Positions 26,474-36,336 of a stretch of DNA of 64,000 nucleotides are shown here, piece by piece. This DNA comes from Sphingobacteriaceae bacterium (GTDB lineage: Bacteria; Bacteroidota; Bacteroidia; B-17B0; Aurantibacillaceae), in assembly GCA_947480015.1 (NCBI GenBank), contig CANKBS010000007.1:1-64000 (forward strand). The letters are read 5' to 3'. The notes beneath the pieces were generated by a model. The model saw only the letters and a program-made list of their open reading frames with translations. It was not told where the DNA came from and ran no database searches. The position numbers were made by a program, and so were the translations under genes. The stretch's first letter is position 1, and each line of letters starts with the position of its first letter.

Positions 26474-29400
26474 TCAACAAGTATTAAGTAGTTATTCCAA
26501 GGATATTTTATCATTGACAAACCCCATGGTAGTTTAAGTAGTATAAGATCAAAGGTGCTTTTTCCTACAATCACGGTCCAGTTCTCGTCTTTCTTAAACA
26601 TCACCCCTTCCCTTTGAAGAAAGGTGCGCTGAAAATTCTCCATGGATGTATTATTCATTTCTTTCCATTGTAGCATAATAGAAGTAAATAAATTTCTGGC
26701 TTCCGCCTTTTCCTCAGTGGTTAAAATTATTTCTTCTTCAATTGGTTCTTCCAAATTCATGCCACAAATTAATTTATTAAGCATCAATGTATACTCTGGA
26801 TTGTTTTCAGAAAAGCCAACTAGGTACTGCGATAAATAAATGGCCCTAAGTCGCTTTTCCTTATCTATAAACTGACCATTGGCCGTGTATTTTAGGTTAT
26901 TAAATAATCGGCTTAAAAAAGGCCACAAGATTACTAAGCCGGCATTCGGAATGTAAATCCTTCCTTCCAGATCAAGTGCTACAGTCTTTTTTGGGCTTAT
27001 CGCCTTAGGTTCCTGTTTTTTTATTGTATCCACCTTTAAGGCTTGTTTGCTATTTCTTACCTTTTCAAGCAAGGGCCTTCTTTCTTTAAAGAGCCTGATA
27101 ATGGAATCAATTTGACTAACGATTTGATGTGCTTCCCCTTTTTGTTTCTCCTTAGGTTTTGTCGTCTTAGTGACATAAGTTTCCCTAACATAAATACCAT
27201 TCAACGCATTGTGCATTAAACCAAAAATCTGTTTAATGTCAGGGTTTTCGCTATTAGTCGATAACTTAATTATGATGTTATCTAATTCAGACTTTTCTGT
27301 TCCAATACTATACAGGTAATTGAAAAACAAACTGAGTGTAAGTGACGTGTTAAAGTCAAGCTCATTCGACATCACAAGTTTAGAAAACAAATTCAAGCTA
27401 ATTAGCCTTTGCCCGGGCTCAATTTTTTGCACTTGATCTAATATTAGGCTTAACGCATTCAAGTAATTGCTAAAATTCAATAAATGAACTTCAGTGCTGA
27501 TTATTTCTACTGCAGCTATCTTAAGAAGTTCCTTCTCAATAAAAATCATCTCTTCCTGCTTTTTTTCGCTTTGAGATGTCACAACATCCTTTTTGATGTC
27601 TTCCAAATTAATCCCGGTTATTGTTTCCAGCATTTTCAACCATGAATTAATGAGGTCTTGTATTGGCTGTTTATCTTTTCTTTTATAAAGAGAAAATAAA
27701 TTCTCAGTAATTGAAATACCCTTTTCTATACCGAGTTTATTATACTTTCTTTCCAAACCTTTCAAAAAACTCTTGGCCCCATATTCTTGTTTGTTCTTAA
27801 TTATGGATTCTTTTACTAACATTTCAGAGAGCTTTAAATACTCCTGAGTTATTGGGAGTTTGTTTTTGTCTGAAAATTCTTTCAACAAATCAAAAAACTC
27901 CGGTAATGCTTCTTGAAGCGTAATAATAACTGTTCTTCTGAAAGCAAAAATGGTCTCGGAAGAAATAGGGCTATCTGATCTGAATTTAGAAACTACTTCA
28001 CGCGTTAATATTTCAAATTGCGAATAACCTTTATTTTCACTCACAAAACCTGAAAGGAATTCAAGGTCTTTCTTTAATATTTCTTCAAGTTCTTCTTTTG
28101 CGAGAAATTCGATTTCTAACATTTCCTCCTCATTCAACATCCATCCGAAAATGTTTGCAATATAATCCTCATTCGTTTTAGCTATTTCAATTAGTCTTTG
28201 TCTAAGAATCAATGGTTGTGATAAAGATAAGCCTTGAAGTTTTTTTTCGAAAACCGAGAGGTCTTTTACTGATGACCACCAGGGTAATTCTAAATTTAAC
28301 AGAAAATAGGCTACTATGTCTGCGATGTCAGCAGGTAATAAAGTGTCTTGATCACCAAAATTGTTACTTATATCTTCGGGTATTATTACTAACGGATTAT
28401 TTAGGTCAAATCTTTGCTGACTTACATGCTTTCCTTCATTGTTCTCATTAGGTGTTTCTTGCTCTGAGGGCACCGTTTCCTTATTAACGTTTTCAACTTC
28501 TGAGTTATCGAATGTGTTATTATTCGTATTGCTCAAGTTAGAATTATCCAAGTTCAAATTAACTTTTGAATTTCCTGCTTCAGTTGCTGGAGATTTTTGA
28601 GCGAATTTTATCTTATTATGCGAGTTATCAAGAAATGAAAAAAACGAGGTGTTTTGTGCATCGCTGATATTATTTTTGTTTTCATGAATAGTTTTATCGT
28701 TTAAACTGGATGCGATAGTATTATCACTCTCAGGAGACGATCCGGAAAATTCAACGTTAATTGAGGTTTCAACATTCAATTTTTCTTTCCACCAAAGCAT
28801 TTTTGTATTCAATTCTTTGTCCTTCATCTCATAGGGAGATACCGTAAAATCACTTTCAGTAAAGTTTGAATAAACAAATGTAAAAACTCTGTTTTTCACA
28901 AGTTGATTGGTTAAACCACTAAAGGCATTCGCTAAATCGTCTTTAGATGCGAAATTGCCGCTACGGATAAATTCAATAAACTCGTTTTTTTTATGAAAAG
29001 GGGGTTGCTGTTGTATGAAATTGATGAGTGATTGCCATTTATCTGCCAGATGATTAGAAAGGTTAGAAATTGGATTCAAAGAATTGACTTTACTTTGCTC
29101 CAAAAAGGTTTTTCTTACCGAAGTAACATCCAGTAATTCAAGCAAATTTCTTTTTATATCAACATTCGCAACTTCATTAATTATGTTCTCAACATCTTTT
29201 CTTTTCAGCAAATCATCCGATTCAATCAATTGCAAAATCGCCTTTTTTTCCGAAAATTCAAAATCACTTTGCAGATACGTGATCAGAGAATTCCTGCTAA
29301 TTTCAGTCAAAAACAGATCACTTACATTTGCGTCACTATTTAATTTTGTTTTTGTAAACTCGGTTTTAATTAATTCAATTGTACTCCCAATTTGATTCTC

Positions 29401-32400
29401 ATCATGTGTTTCACGAATTATGCGAAGCAACTCAGCCTTAGATTCAAATTCTGCCAAACGCTGAATCCAATCCAGCAATCCTTCCTTGTCTTTGAGTGCG
29501 AACAATGAACTAGTAACGTCGTTTATTGCTTGTTTATCAGTTATTCCGTTAAAAGCTTTTAATAACTCAATTACATTCTTTTTTGGAACAATTTTTAACG
29601 GATTCTCGACCAATTCAGTTGTTTGCGAAATCCTATCAGCTAGATCGTGTGGAAGTCTTAATTTGGCTTTAATCCTCTCAGAAAGTGTGTTATTTAGGCT
29701 GAGTTTCTTTATTATTACGTTTTCAAGGATATTTGGATTAATACCCACTTTGTCTGAAACGCTTACTATCGTATGCCTTAAATTTAGTGCAGTATACTCC
29801 TGATTTTTCCAATAATGTTCTTTAATGAATGTTATGCGAATCATATTTCTGATAACATTTTCATCAACCGTAATGGTGTCTTTAATTAAAACAAAGACTT
29901 CCTCCTGTATTTGAGTGTTCTCACTCTCGGGAAGAAGTTTATCAATAAAGGTCTCCTTGCATAAGTATTCCAGTTCGATTAACCTTTGAATTAATTTACT
30001 GTCTTTACCCAATAAAAAATGTTTTAGCGCTTCTCGAAACGAAACGGAATTTCTGATCCTTTCAGTAATAAACAGCCCTAAGGCCCATGGTGAGGGGAAT
30101 ACACGTATTGCTGAAATATTTCCGGATAAATAGTCGATTATATGAGACTCATGGTTATCTGAAATAAGTGTAAAGTCAGAACTATTACCGTATAAATAAT
30201 TATTGCCTATTTTGTTAGTTAACTTCAGTTCACCGTATCTTTCTTCTCTTTCATTATTGTAGGAAAATAGCAAGTCCATTTCGGTTTTTGAAAATGAATT
30301 TTCTAATTTCAACTTAGCAGCATTATTTCCTATCAAGCCATAAACAGACCACAGTGGTAATTCAAATTTAACAGCAATAGTAATAATGACATCATTTATA
30401 AGCGTTTCAAATGTATCATCCTTATTGATTTTTTTATCAATCATAGACAAAATAAACTGTTGAACAGCAATATTCACGTTCATTCCAATTGATTTCTCAA
30501 CTCTAATCATGTCTAAGATAGCTTCAACCGTATCTATGAATTTATTTTTAATAGACGGTAATGCTGCATTTAAAATTATTCTTGCACTCTCCCAATCCAT
30601 TTTCGAAAAAAGGACCGATGGTTTTAAGTCTGACTGAATAAGCGTTTTAGAAAAAGCAACAAAATCGGAGGGATAGCTTGATTCAAAATTTTTAATGATG
30701 CTATTTATAACTTTTTCAAAATTGGTTTGCAAATTTTGAAGTCCATAAACTTGTATATATTTGTCACTCCACCAAGGCCAATTCTTGTATAGAATAACGT
30801 ATTGAAGAATATCTGAAAAGTAGGCAGCGTTGATTTTAGAAAAGTTATCTAATTCCTTTGAAAAAGCTTCTTGTTTTAATTCTGATCGGAAGTCATTATT
30901 CGATAAGAGATTATCTAAGCGTTCGTTTTCAGAAGCCGTTAAAAGTTCTGTCGTTTGCTGTTGTAAAAAATGAAGTGATAAAGGTTGTTTCAATAACCTA
31001 TTAATTATGATACCTGTTGAAAGTGCTTTCAATTCATTGGTTAAAGACGGCGATTCAATTAATTCAGATAAAAGAACCTTAAGGATTTGATCCGTGTCAT
31101 CAAGTTTTGTAACAATAGATTTGAGTAGTGTTTTAAAATGATTTTGTGGTAAATTGATAAGTATTTTAAAAATGTTATCGCGATTTCCTAAGTTACTCCC
31201 AAAACTGCCGTTCACGGTACTTCCGTTCTTTATTATGAATTCCGTAATAATGCCATCAAGTTCATCTTTTGTTAAACTTTGCCAGCCGTAAGGCAATGAC
31301 CCAAATGATAAATATTGAAATATTAATTGATGATTGAGATTTACATCTATTAAATGATTGCGAGACTGACTTTCGTGTTTGTTCTGTTCAAATATGATAT
31401 GAGCGTCGTCAATCAATTTTTTCACTATTTCTACTCTATCCTTGCTATCATAATCGATCTGATTTTTATCAATGATGCCTTTGTACGCAATATTGTTATC
31501 AAAGTACTCAGTTATAAATACAGCGAACGGTTTTATTTTACCGCTATTTTTAACCAGTTCAACGATCACATTTCCCATTAAATCATTCGCTACCCTTTTC
31601 TTTGATTGGCTTTCAGATGTAATTAGTGATTCTATGATTTGATTTAATTCCACCAGCACCGCTTTATTGTCAGCTTGCACTAAGCCATTTGTAATTAAGC
31701 TTAATTCCAAGAAATTATACTGCCGTAAAAGTCTTTGAATAGCGGTTCCATTTTTATCGTGTAAAATATATTTACTAACCGCTGAAATTATGTCAGGATC
31801 GGCAAGCATGTTGCCGGAAGGCAGCCTGTTTGCATACCACGGCAAGTGTCCGTTTTTTAAAAAGAAAAGCAATATGTCACTTATGTTGCCTCGTTCCAAT
31901 TCATTCTTCGCGTTTCTTAATTCTGATTCAACCTCATTGCTTTTTAGTGAATCACTAAAATCGTTTGTATTCAACGGCTCTATTTTTTCCCTTAAGCGAT
32001 GTAGAATTTGTTCTTTATTAAGTTCGTCAATCAATTTTTTTATTGATTCTAGTCTGTTATTGCTATCATAATCAATCTGATTTTGATCAATGATGCCTTT
32101 GTAAGTTGGATTTTTTTCAAAGTAATCAGCTATAAATACAGCGATAGGTTTGATTTTACCGCCATTTTTAACCAAATCTGTAATTACATTTCTAATTAAA
32201 TCATTTGCCACCCATTTATGCGATTGGTCATCAGATTTAAATAATGATTCTATGATTTGATTTAATTCCACCAGCACCGCTTTATTATCGGTTTGTACCA
32301 AGCCTGATGTAAATAAGCTTAACGCTAAGAAATTATATTGTCGTAAAAGTCTTTCAATAGCGGTTCCACTTTTATCTTGTAAAATAAATTTACCTATCGC

Positions 32401-32853
32401 CGAAATCATGTCAGGATCGGCAAGCTTGTTTCCAGAAGGCAGTCTGTTTGCATAATCTGGTAAGTACCCGTTTTTCAAAAAGAACAGTAATGTGTCAGTT
32501 TCGCTGCCCCTTTCCGATTTACTTTTCTCATTTTCTATTTCCGATTTAACCCCTGTGCTAGTTTCTGCATCACTAAAGTCTTGAAATATAAGTGGGTGAA
32601 TCTTTTCTCTTAAACGATCAAGAATTTGTCCTCTATTAATAGGCCAAGCAATTTTCCCAAGGTCAATATCCCATTTTTCAATCTGAGCTTGTTTATAATT
32701 TTTAGACCCATCTGAATAATATTCCTCAATAACAGCGTTTAATGATTCATTTATGATTGACGATAGTAAGGCCTCATCTGATTTATAGTTCTCTTCATCA
32801 CGATTTACTATTTCCAGAAGAAGTCGTTGTATTTTGAGGTCACCTGAATTCAT
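26455..32853 (-). CDS. eCIS tape-measure protein (Afp14-like), unusually long
   Basis: A 2132-residue protein. The C-terminal part (about 1930-2132) carries the signature of contractile-injection-system tape measures: YIPNAGLVILWPFLSRLF, RAIYLSQYLVGF, LMLNKLICGM, FLQREGVMFK, LPWGLSMIKYPW. The N-terminus has a tandem duplication (see 31393-32628), and related degenerate units with the motif pattern FFLKNGxLPxxA recur further on (QYLSFGSLPYGW, YVILYKNWPWW, YFLLNLELPWW). A low-complexity Asn/Ser-rich linker lies near 1370-1440. The protein sets tube length in this class of machine. It sits between the Afp12-like gene and the ATPase gene, the usual order. Confidence 0.9.
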   Translation of the reverse strand: MNSGDLKIQRLLLEIVNRDEENYKSDEALLSSIINESLNAVIEEYYSDGSKNYKQAQIEKWDIDLGKIAWPINRGQILDRLREKIHPLIFQDFSDAETSTGVKSEIENEKSKSERGSETDTLLFFLKNGYLPDYANRLPSGNKLADPDMISAIGKFILQDKSGTAIERLLRQYNFLALSLFTSGLVQTDNKAVLVELNQIIESLFKSDDQSHKWVANDLIRNVITDLVKNGGKIKPIAVFIADYFEKNPTYKGIIDQNQIDYDSNNRLESIKKLIDELNKEQILHRLREKIEPLNTNDFSDSLKSNEVESELRNAKNELERGNISDILLFFLKNGHLPWYANRLPSGNMLADPDIISAVSKYILHDKNGTAIQRLLRQYNFLELSLITNGLVQADNKAVLVELNQIIESLITSESQSKKRVANDLMGNVIVELVKNSGKIKPFAVFITEYFDNNIAYKGIIDKNQIDYDSKDRVEIVKKLIDDAHIIFEQNKHESQSRNHLIDVNLNHQLIFQYLSFGSLPYGWQSLTKDELDGIITEFIIKNGSTVNGSFGSNLGNRDNIFKILINLPQNHFKTLLKSIVTKLDDTDQILKVLLSELIESPSLTNELKALSTGIIINRLLKQPLSLHFLQQQTTELLTASENERLDNLLSNNDFRSELKQEAFSKELDNFSKINAAYFSDILQYVILYKNWPWWSDKYIQVYGLQNLQTNFEKVINSIIKNFESSYPSDFVAFSKTLIQSDLKPSVLFSKMDWESARIILNAALPSIKNKFIDTVEAILDMIRVEKSIGMNVNIAVQQFILSMIDKKINKDDTFETLINDVIITIAVKFELPLWSVYGLIGNNAAKLKLENSFSKTEMDLLFSYNNEREERYGELKLTNKIGNNYLYGNSSDFTLISDNHESHIIDYLSGNISAIRVFPSPWALGLFITERIRNSVSFREALKHFLLGKDSKLIQRLIELEYLCKETFIDKLLPESENTQIQEEVFVLIKDTITVDENVIRNMIRITFIKEHYWKNQEYTALNLRHTIVSVSDKVGINPNILENVIIKKLSLNNTLSERIKAKLRLPHDLADRISQTTELVENPLKIVPKKNVIELLKAFNGITDKQAINDVTSSLFALKDKEGLLDWIQRLAEFESKAELLRIIRETHDENQIGSTIELIKTEFTKTKLNSDANVSDLFLTEISRNSLITYLQSDFEFSEKKAILQLIESDDLLKRKDVENIINEVANVDIKRNLLELLDVTSVRKTFLEQSKVNSLNPISNLSNHLADKWQSLINFIQQQPPFHKKNEFIEFIRSGNFASKDDLANAFSGLTNQLVKNRVFTFVYSNFTESDFTVSPYEMKDKELNTKMLWWKEKLNVETSINVEFSGSSPESDNTIASSLNDKTIHENKNNISDAQNTSFFSFLDNSHNKIKFAQKSPATEAGNSKVNLNLDNSNLSNTNNNTFDNSEVENVNKETVPSEQETPNENNEGKHVSQQRFDLNNPLVIIPEDISNNFGDQDTLLPADIADIVAYFLLNLELPWWSSVKDLSVFEKKLQGLSLSQPLILRQRLIEIAKTNEDYIANIFGWMLNEEEMLEIEFLAKEELEEILKKDLEFLSGFVSENKGYSQFEILTREVVSKFRSDSPISSETIFAFRRTVIITLQEALPEFFDLLKEFSDKNKLPITQEYLKLSEMLVKESIIKNKQEYGAKSFLKGLERKYNKLGIEKGISITENLFSLYKRKDKQPIQDLINSWLKMLETITGINLEDIKKDVVTSQSEKKQEEMIFIEKELLKIAAVEIISTEVHLLNFSNYLNALSLILDQVQKIEPGQRLISLNLFSKLVMSNELDFNTSLTLSLFFNYLYSIGTEKSELDNIIIKLSTNSENPDIKQIFGLMHNALNGIYVRETYVTKTTKPKEKQKGEAHQIVSQIDSIIRLFKERRPLLEKVRNSKQALKVDTIKKQEPKAISPKKTVALDLEGRIYIPNAGLVILWPFLSRLFNNLKYTANGQFIDKEKRLRAIYLSQYLVGFSENNPEYTLMLNKLICGMNLEEPIEEEIILTTEEKAEARNLFTSIMLQWKEMNNTSMENFQRTFLQREGVMFKKDENWTVIVGKSTFDLILLKLPWGLSMIKYPWNNYLILVEWKAMN
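31393..32628 (-). repeat. Tandem 618-bp duplication in the tape-measure gene
   Basis: Codons 76-281 and 282-487 are two adjacent copies of the same 206-residue unit (QILDRLREKIHPL versus QILHRLREKIEPL at the start; IIESLFKSDDQS versus IIESLITSESQS inside). The copies are still clearly alike in DNA, for example TCAGGATCGG at 31793 and 32411, exactly 618 bases apart. Confidence 0.9.
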
Positions 32854-32854
32854 T

Positions 32855-35458
32855 TCAACAAGCTAAGGCAGACATCACTTTATCAAGTGAATGCATTTTC
32901 GAAATAATATCGGATGAAGCGGAGTTATTCTGATATTCCTCCCAGCACAGTTCAAAAGCTTTCATCTCTTCCAGATCAAGCCATTGAATATTTACCGCTA
33001 AATGCGAGGGAAGCTCGTCATAGAAGAAATCTTCGGTGTATTTCTTAAAACCCTCCTTCTGGAACTTTGATGGCCAGGTAGGTAAAATTACTGTGACAAT
33101 ATGCGAAAACGGATTTGAAATGTTCACGAAATGACTCTCGTATTTTGTCGAGAAATGGAATTTTGGTCCGTGATTTTTAAGATTGTCGAGAAAATAATCA
33201 AGATGTTCTATCGCTTCTGTAACCGAAGAATAATAGGATCTGGTTAACAAACTTCCGAACGAACATTGAAGTCCAATTCTGAATTCTTTTAAAGCTGTCT
33301 CACTAATTTCAAAATTGTCTTTTACTTCGCATAAACGTGCAAACTCTTCAGAGAATAGATCACAGTTTTTTAGTGAGTATTTTCGTTCAGAAGAGAAAAA
33401 TGTTTTTGTGTCGAACATAGCATCAAAGCCATAACAAGGCATGTCGTCTGCAGGCTTAATTGCGATGTGATCAACGATCAAGAAATTTTCGGAAGCCTTA
33501 TCAAGATCGCTAATTTTTCGGTAAGCTAATTCTTTTAAATTTTTCGCTTTTGGTTCATTAAAAAATATGGTCGACGCAAGCTCATGATCATTATTATAGA
33601 CGGAAATCTCGGCGTTTTTTGTTTCTACAAGATTTTCGGGTTCAATGCCATATTTTAGAAAGCAATTTAGAGGGTTCTCATCCGAATAGACTTCAATCCG
33701 CGAAATATCACCCGTGTTATTCGAGCTCAACAATTCGTTAACGTTCGAAATTTTAATGTCAGCAATTCCCTTTAAGTTTAAATTCTTGTAGAACCAATAT
33801 TTCAAGCCTGAAGATCTTGGATCTATTGATGAAGGACCCATTGAGTATTTTTCGCTAGACAACTTCGGAAAGTTTCTCAGTAAATCAAGTTTGTAGGTTA
33901 TGGCCTCTGATGGGCTCATTCCTGAAAGCACTTCAAGCTTTATAGTGTCCATGCCAAATCGAGCCAGTAAATGATCTAAAACCCTATTTCTTCTGTTTAA
34001 GAACTCATGTTGTGTTTCAAATGATTCCTGAATTTTAAGGGTTAGTTTTTCCTTGCTATTCTTTAAAAAATTAATCCATTCACTTTTTAGTTTACGTTTA
34101 TCATCAAAATCACTATGATTAACATAATAATTTTCAATAAATTGTTTATACATGAATTCGATTCCAGGCATATTATCTATCAATTGAACCGCATAACTGG
34201 TGTCAATATCTTCGGTTGAGAATAAATATTTAACATGATTCAGTTGCGACAGAAAATTGGCCATAATCTGATCATAAATCATCAGATATCCTTTAAATTG
34301 CTTAATAGCTGCAAGTTTCTCCGGGCCTGCTCCTGCTGCCGGACCTTTTGCTCCAATGCCATAAGTTTCAGGAAAATCATTCTGAATGCTGTAATATTTA
34401 CTCAAGTTCTTTTCATTCCCTGCACTCTTTAATAATATGTTTTTTGTGTGCGAGGAGTGATGATTTATTTTGGAGGAAATTAGTAATTCGTTTGATTTTG
34501 GTTTACTTTGGAAAACTATGGCATTTTTATATCGGCAGATAAAACTGGTGCGAACTGGGTCGGTTTTTGGAACTTTGCCGCTGCTTATAGTGTAAATCCA
34601 ATTATGTTCTTCATTGCCATTTCCAATAACTTTTAACTGTCTAATGAATGACACGCCATTTATTCCCATTGCCAGACTCATAAGCTCCGAAATAAATATC
34701 TGTTGCCGAATCGTATGGTTTTGAATATCCTCATCCAGCAAAAAACCATTTTTAAGAAGCGGCCCACTAAATATCATTTCCGTGGGTGTTCCCCTATCTA
34801 TAAGGTCTTGCAAACTTCTGAATGTAATTTCTGGCGAAAAATAATTCTGAAGATATTTAAAGAATTCAGAAAACACTTTTTTAGGCTCAACATCTTCCTT
34901 TAATTCGACATCAATGATGATTCCAATAGGGTCGAAATCAAGAAAGTCAACCTTATTGAATACCACGGCGATCGGCCGATTAGCCTTAACTAAGTCATTA
35001 ACAGCCTTATTAATTTCAGCTTTGTATGCTGCTTCATCATAATCCGGGTGAATTTCAATGTTTATATCAAATGTGCCGGGAAGGACTTTTTTATTGTACG
35101 ATGGCACTATTTCGCAATTCTTTACACCTTCTATATCAAGTATCAATCCTTTAAGGTCAAGTTTTGATACTGGTGAAGAGGTAAATACTTCATGAGGAAG
35201 AAAAAGTGAATTTGCGATTTTCTTTTTAGCGGGAGGATGAAGAATATCTGCTATATCGAATTCAGCGCGATAGGCAAGATCTGCCAAGGCATAACATAAA
35301 GTTTCTAAAATTGTAATGCCTGGATCATGAAAATTATAATCTGTCCAGTTATTACCTGCTAATTCCTGAATCCGCTTTATTCCAAGTTGTTTAAGTTCTT
35401 GAAGGTTTACAGAACTATCCGTAACGATGGATTTATCTATGACAGATGACTCATTCAT
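32855..35458 (-). CDS. eCIS baseplate wedge protein (Afp12-like)
   Basis: An 867-residue protein whose N-terminus has NWTDYNFHDPGITILETLCY and ALADLAYR, the opening typical of the baseplate J-related proteins of Afp/PVC-like systems. No signal peptide or membrane helix. It lies between fibre and tape-measure genes, as Afp12 does in the reference order, and its ATG overlaps the stop of the 57-residue gene upstream (ATGA). It should form part of the baseplate ring that holds the spike and starts sheath contraction. The assignment to Afp12 rather than Afp11 rests on position and on the presence of another large baseplate gene at 36337. Confidence 0.75.
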   Translation of the reverse strand: MNESSVIDKSIVTDSSVNLQELKQLGIKRIQELAGNNWTDYNFHDPGITILETLCYALADLAYRAEFDIADILHPPAKKKIANSLFLPHEVFTSSPVSKLDLKGLILDIEGVKNCEIVPSYNKKVLPGTFDINIEIHPDYDEAAYKAEINKAVNDLVKANRPIAVVFNKVDFLDFDPIGIIIDVELKEDVEPKKVFSEFFKYLQNYFSPEITFRSLQDLIDRGTPTEMIFSGPLLKNGFLLDEDIQNHTIRQQIFISELMSLAMGINGVSFIRQLKVIGNGNEEHNWIYTISSGKVPKTDPVRTSFICRYKNAIVFQSKPKSNELLISSKINHHSSHTKNILLKSAGNEKNLSKYYSIQNDFPETYGIGAKGPAAGAGPEKLAAIKQFKGYLMIYDQIMANFLSQLNHVKYLFSTEDIDTSYAVQLIDNMPGIEFMYKQFIENYYVNHSDFDDKRKLKSEWINFLKNSKEKLTLKIQESFETQHEFLNRRNRVLDHLLARFGMDTIKLEVLSGMSPSEAITYKLDLLRNFPKLSSEKYSMGPSSIDPRSSGLKYWFYKNLNLKGIADIKISNVNELLSSNNTGDISRIEVYSDENPLNCFLKYGIEPENLVETKNAEISVYNNDHELASTIFFNEPKAKNLKELAYRKISDLDKASENFLIVDHIAIKPADDMPCYGFDAMFDTKTFFSSERKYSLKNCDLFSEEFARLCEVKDNFEISETALKEFRIGLQCSFGSLLTRSYYSSVTEAIEHLDYFLDNLKNHGPKFHFSTKYESHFVNISNPFSHIVTVILPTWPSKFQKEGFKKYTEDFFYDELPSHLAVNIQWLDLEEMKAFELCWEEYQNNSASSDIISKMHSLDKVMSALAC

Positions 35459-35628
35459 TTATTTTTTTGTGGAGTATGCTCTGATTTGGCATTTGCCTGT
35501 AAATGGATCTTTTCAATAATTTTGTATACATCCATAAAAGGCTGCTTAGCCAAAGCTTCCAAAACAATGTTCAATTCGTTAATTGTTAGTTCAATTTTAA
35601 TGTTGGATAATGGCTTATTCGTTGGCAT
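35455..35628 (-). CDS. 57-residue protein between fibre and baseplate genes
   Basis: An ATG at 35628-35626 opens 57 codons ending in TGA at 35457-35455, which overlaps the ATG of the Afp12-like gene by 4 bases. The product starts MPTNKPLSNIKIELT, has a predicted helical core (INELNIVLEALAKQPF, then DVYKIIEKIHLQA), and a charged tail. The operon has no other gene in this 175-base space, and coupled overlap argues for translation. No function can be named; a small helical adaptor of the baseplate or fibre is a guess from position. Confidence 0.7.
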   Translation of the reverse strand: MPTNKPLSNIKIELTINELNIVLEALAKQPFMDVYKIIEKIHLQANAKSEHTPQKNK

Positions 35629-35633
35629 GGTCG

Positions 35634-36335
35634 TTAAATAAGTTTGGCAATATTATATCGAATTAAAACGCCTTCGCCATAGTTGCTTTTTGTTCTTACC
35701 TGTAATTGGTAACTGAAATAAGAGCCCGTCCAGCGAATATCAATTTTATTTCTAACCCAGCCAAAATGACCACAGGTTTTGGTTATTTTACTTTTAGATT
35801 TTCCATAGGTACTCACGGCAATTGCATGTAAGATGGAATGCGCACCTTTTTTTCCAACGGCCGCTACCACTTCAAACGCCTGATATTCATTAAGATCAGA
35901 CAGAACATCATGCCATTGCCCATCAGCAGGTATTTCTCCGAATGAAAAATTTCCTTTTCTCCCTTCCATACCTACCACACCGGCTACTTCAAGCTTACTG
36001 GAAGGGCGTGTTGAGCCAATTCCAATATTCCCCCCCTTTTCTATAAAAAATCTGCTACCGCCATTAGGCTCACTAATATTTAAACCATCATTACCGTCTT
36101 CACTTTTTTGATTTATCACCCAAGTTGGATTTAAATCATTTATATTATCAAAAAAACTCATGATCTCGCGGTTTGGACCGTCTGCCAGAATTTTAATTCC
36201 TTCTCCTTTCATTTTAATTAGTCCATCATCCAGTTTATTAATACCTGAATCAATGAAATCATGAAAATCCTGTTCAGTTGGAATGTTCCCCTTTAGAAAA
36301 TAATTTTTAAGATTCGCCCGCGTTTTTTGTGCCAT
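35634..36335 (-). CDS. eCIS tail fibre / receptor-binding protein candidate
   Basis: A 233-residue protein. The first 35 residues (NLKNYFLKGNIPTEQDFHDF) look like the baseplate-attachment end that Bacteroidota eCIS fibres share. The centre has IEKGGNIGIGSTRPSSKLEV, a beta-structured motif common in phage and CIS fibre proteins. The last 120 residues form a separate globular domain (GQWHDVLSDLNEYQAFEVVAAV, later CGHFGWV) that would be the binding tip. It takes the place of Afp13. It is short compared with most fibres, so it may bind glycans or a close-by surface rather than reach far. Confidence 0.7.
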   Translation of the reverse strand: MAQKTRANLKNYFLKGNIPTEQDFHDFIDSGINKLDDGLIKMKGEGIKILADGPNREIMSFFDNINDLNPTWVINQKSEDGNDGLNISEPNGGSRFFIEKGGNIGIGSTRPSSKLEVAGVVGMEGRKGNFSFGEIPADGQWHDVLSDLNEYQAFEVVAAVGKKGAHSILHAIAVSTYGKSKSKITKTCGHFGWVRNKIDIRWTGSYFSYQLQVRTKSNYGEGVLIRYNIAKLI

Positions 36336-36336
36336 C

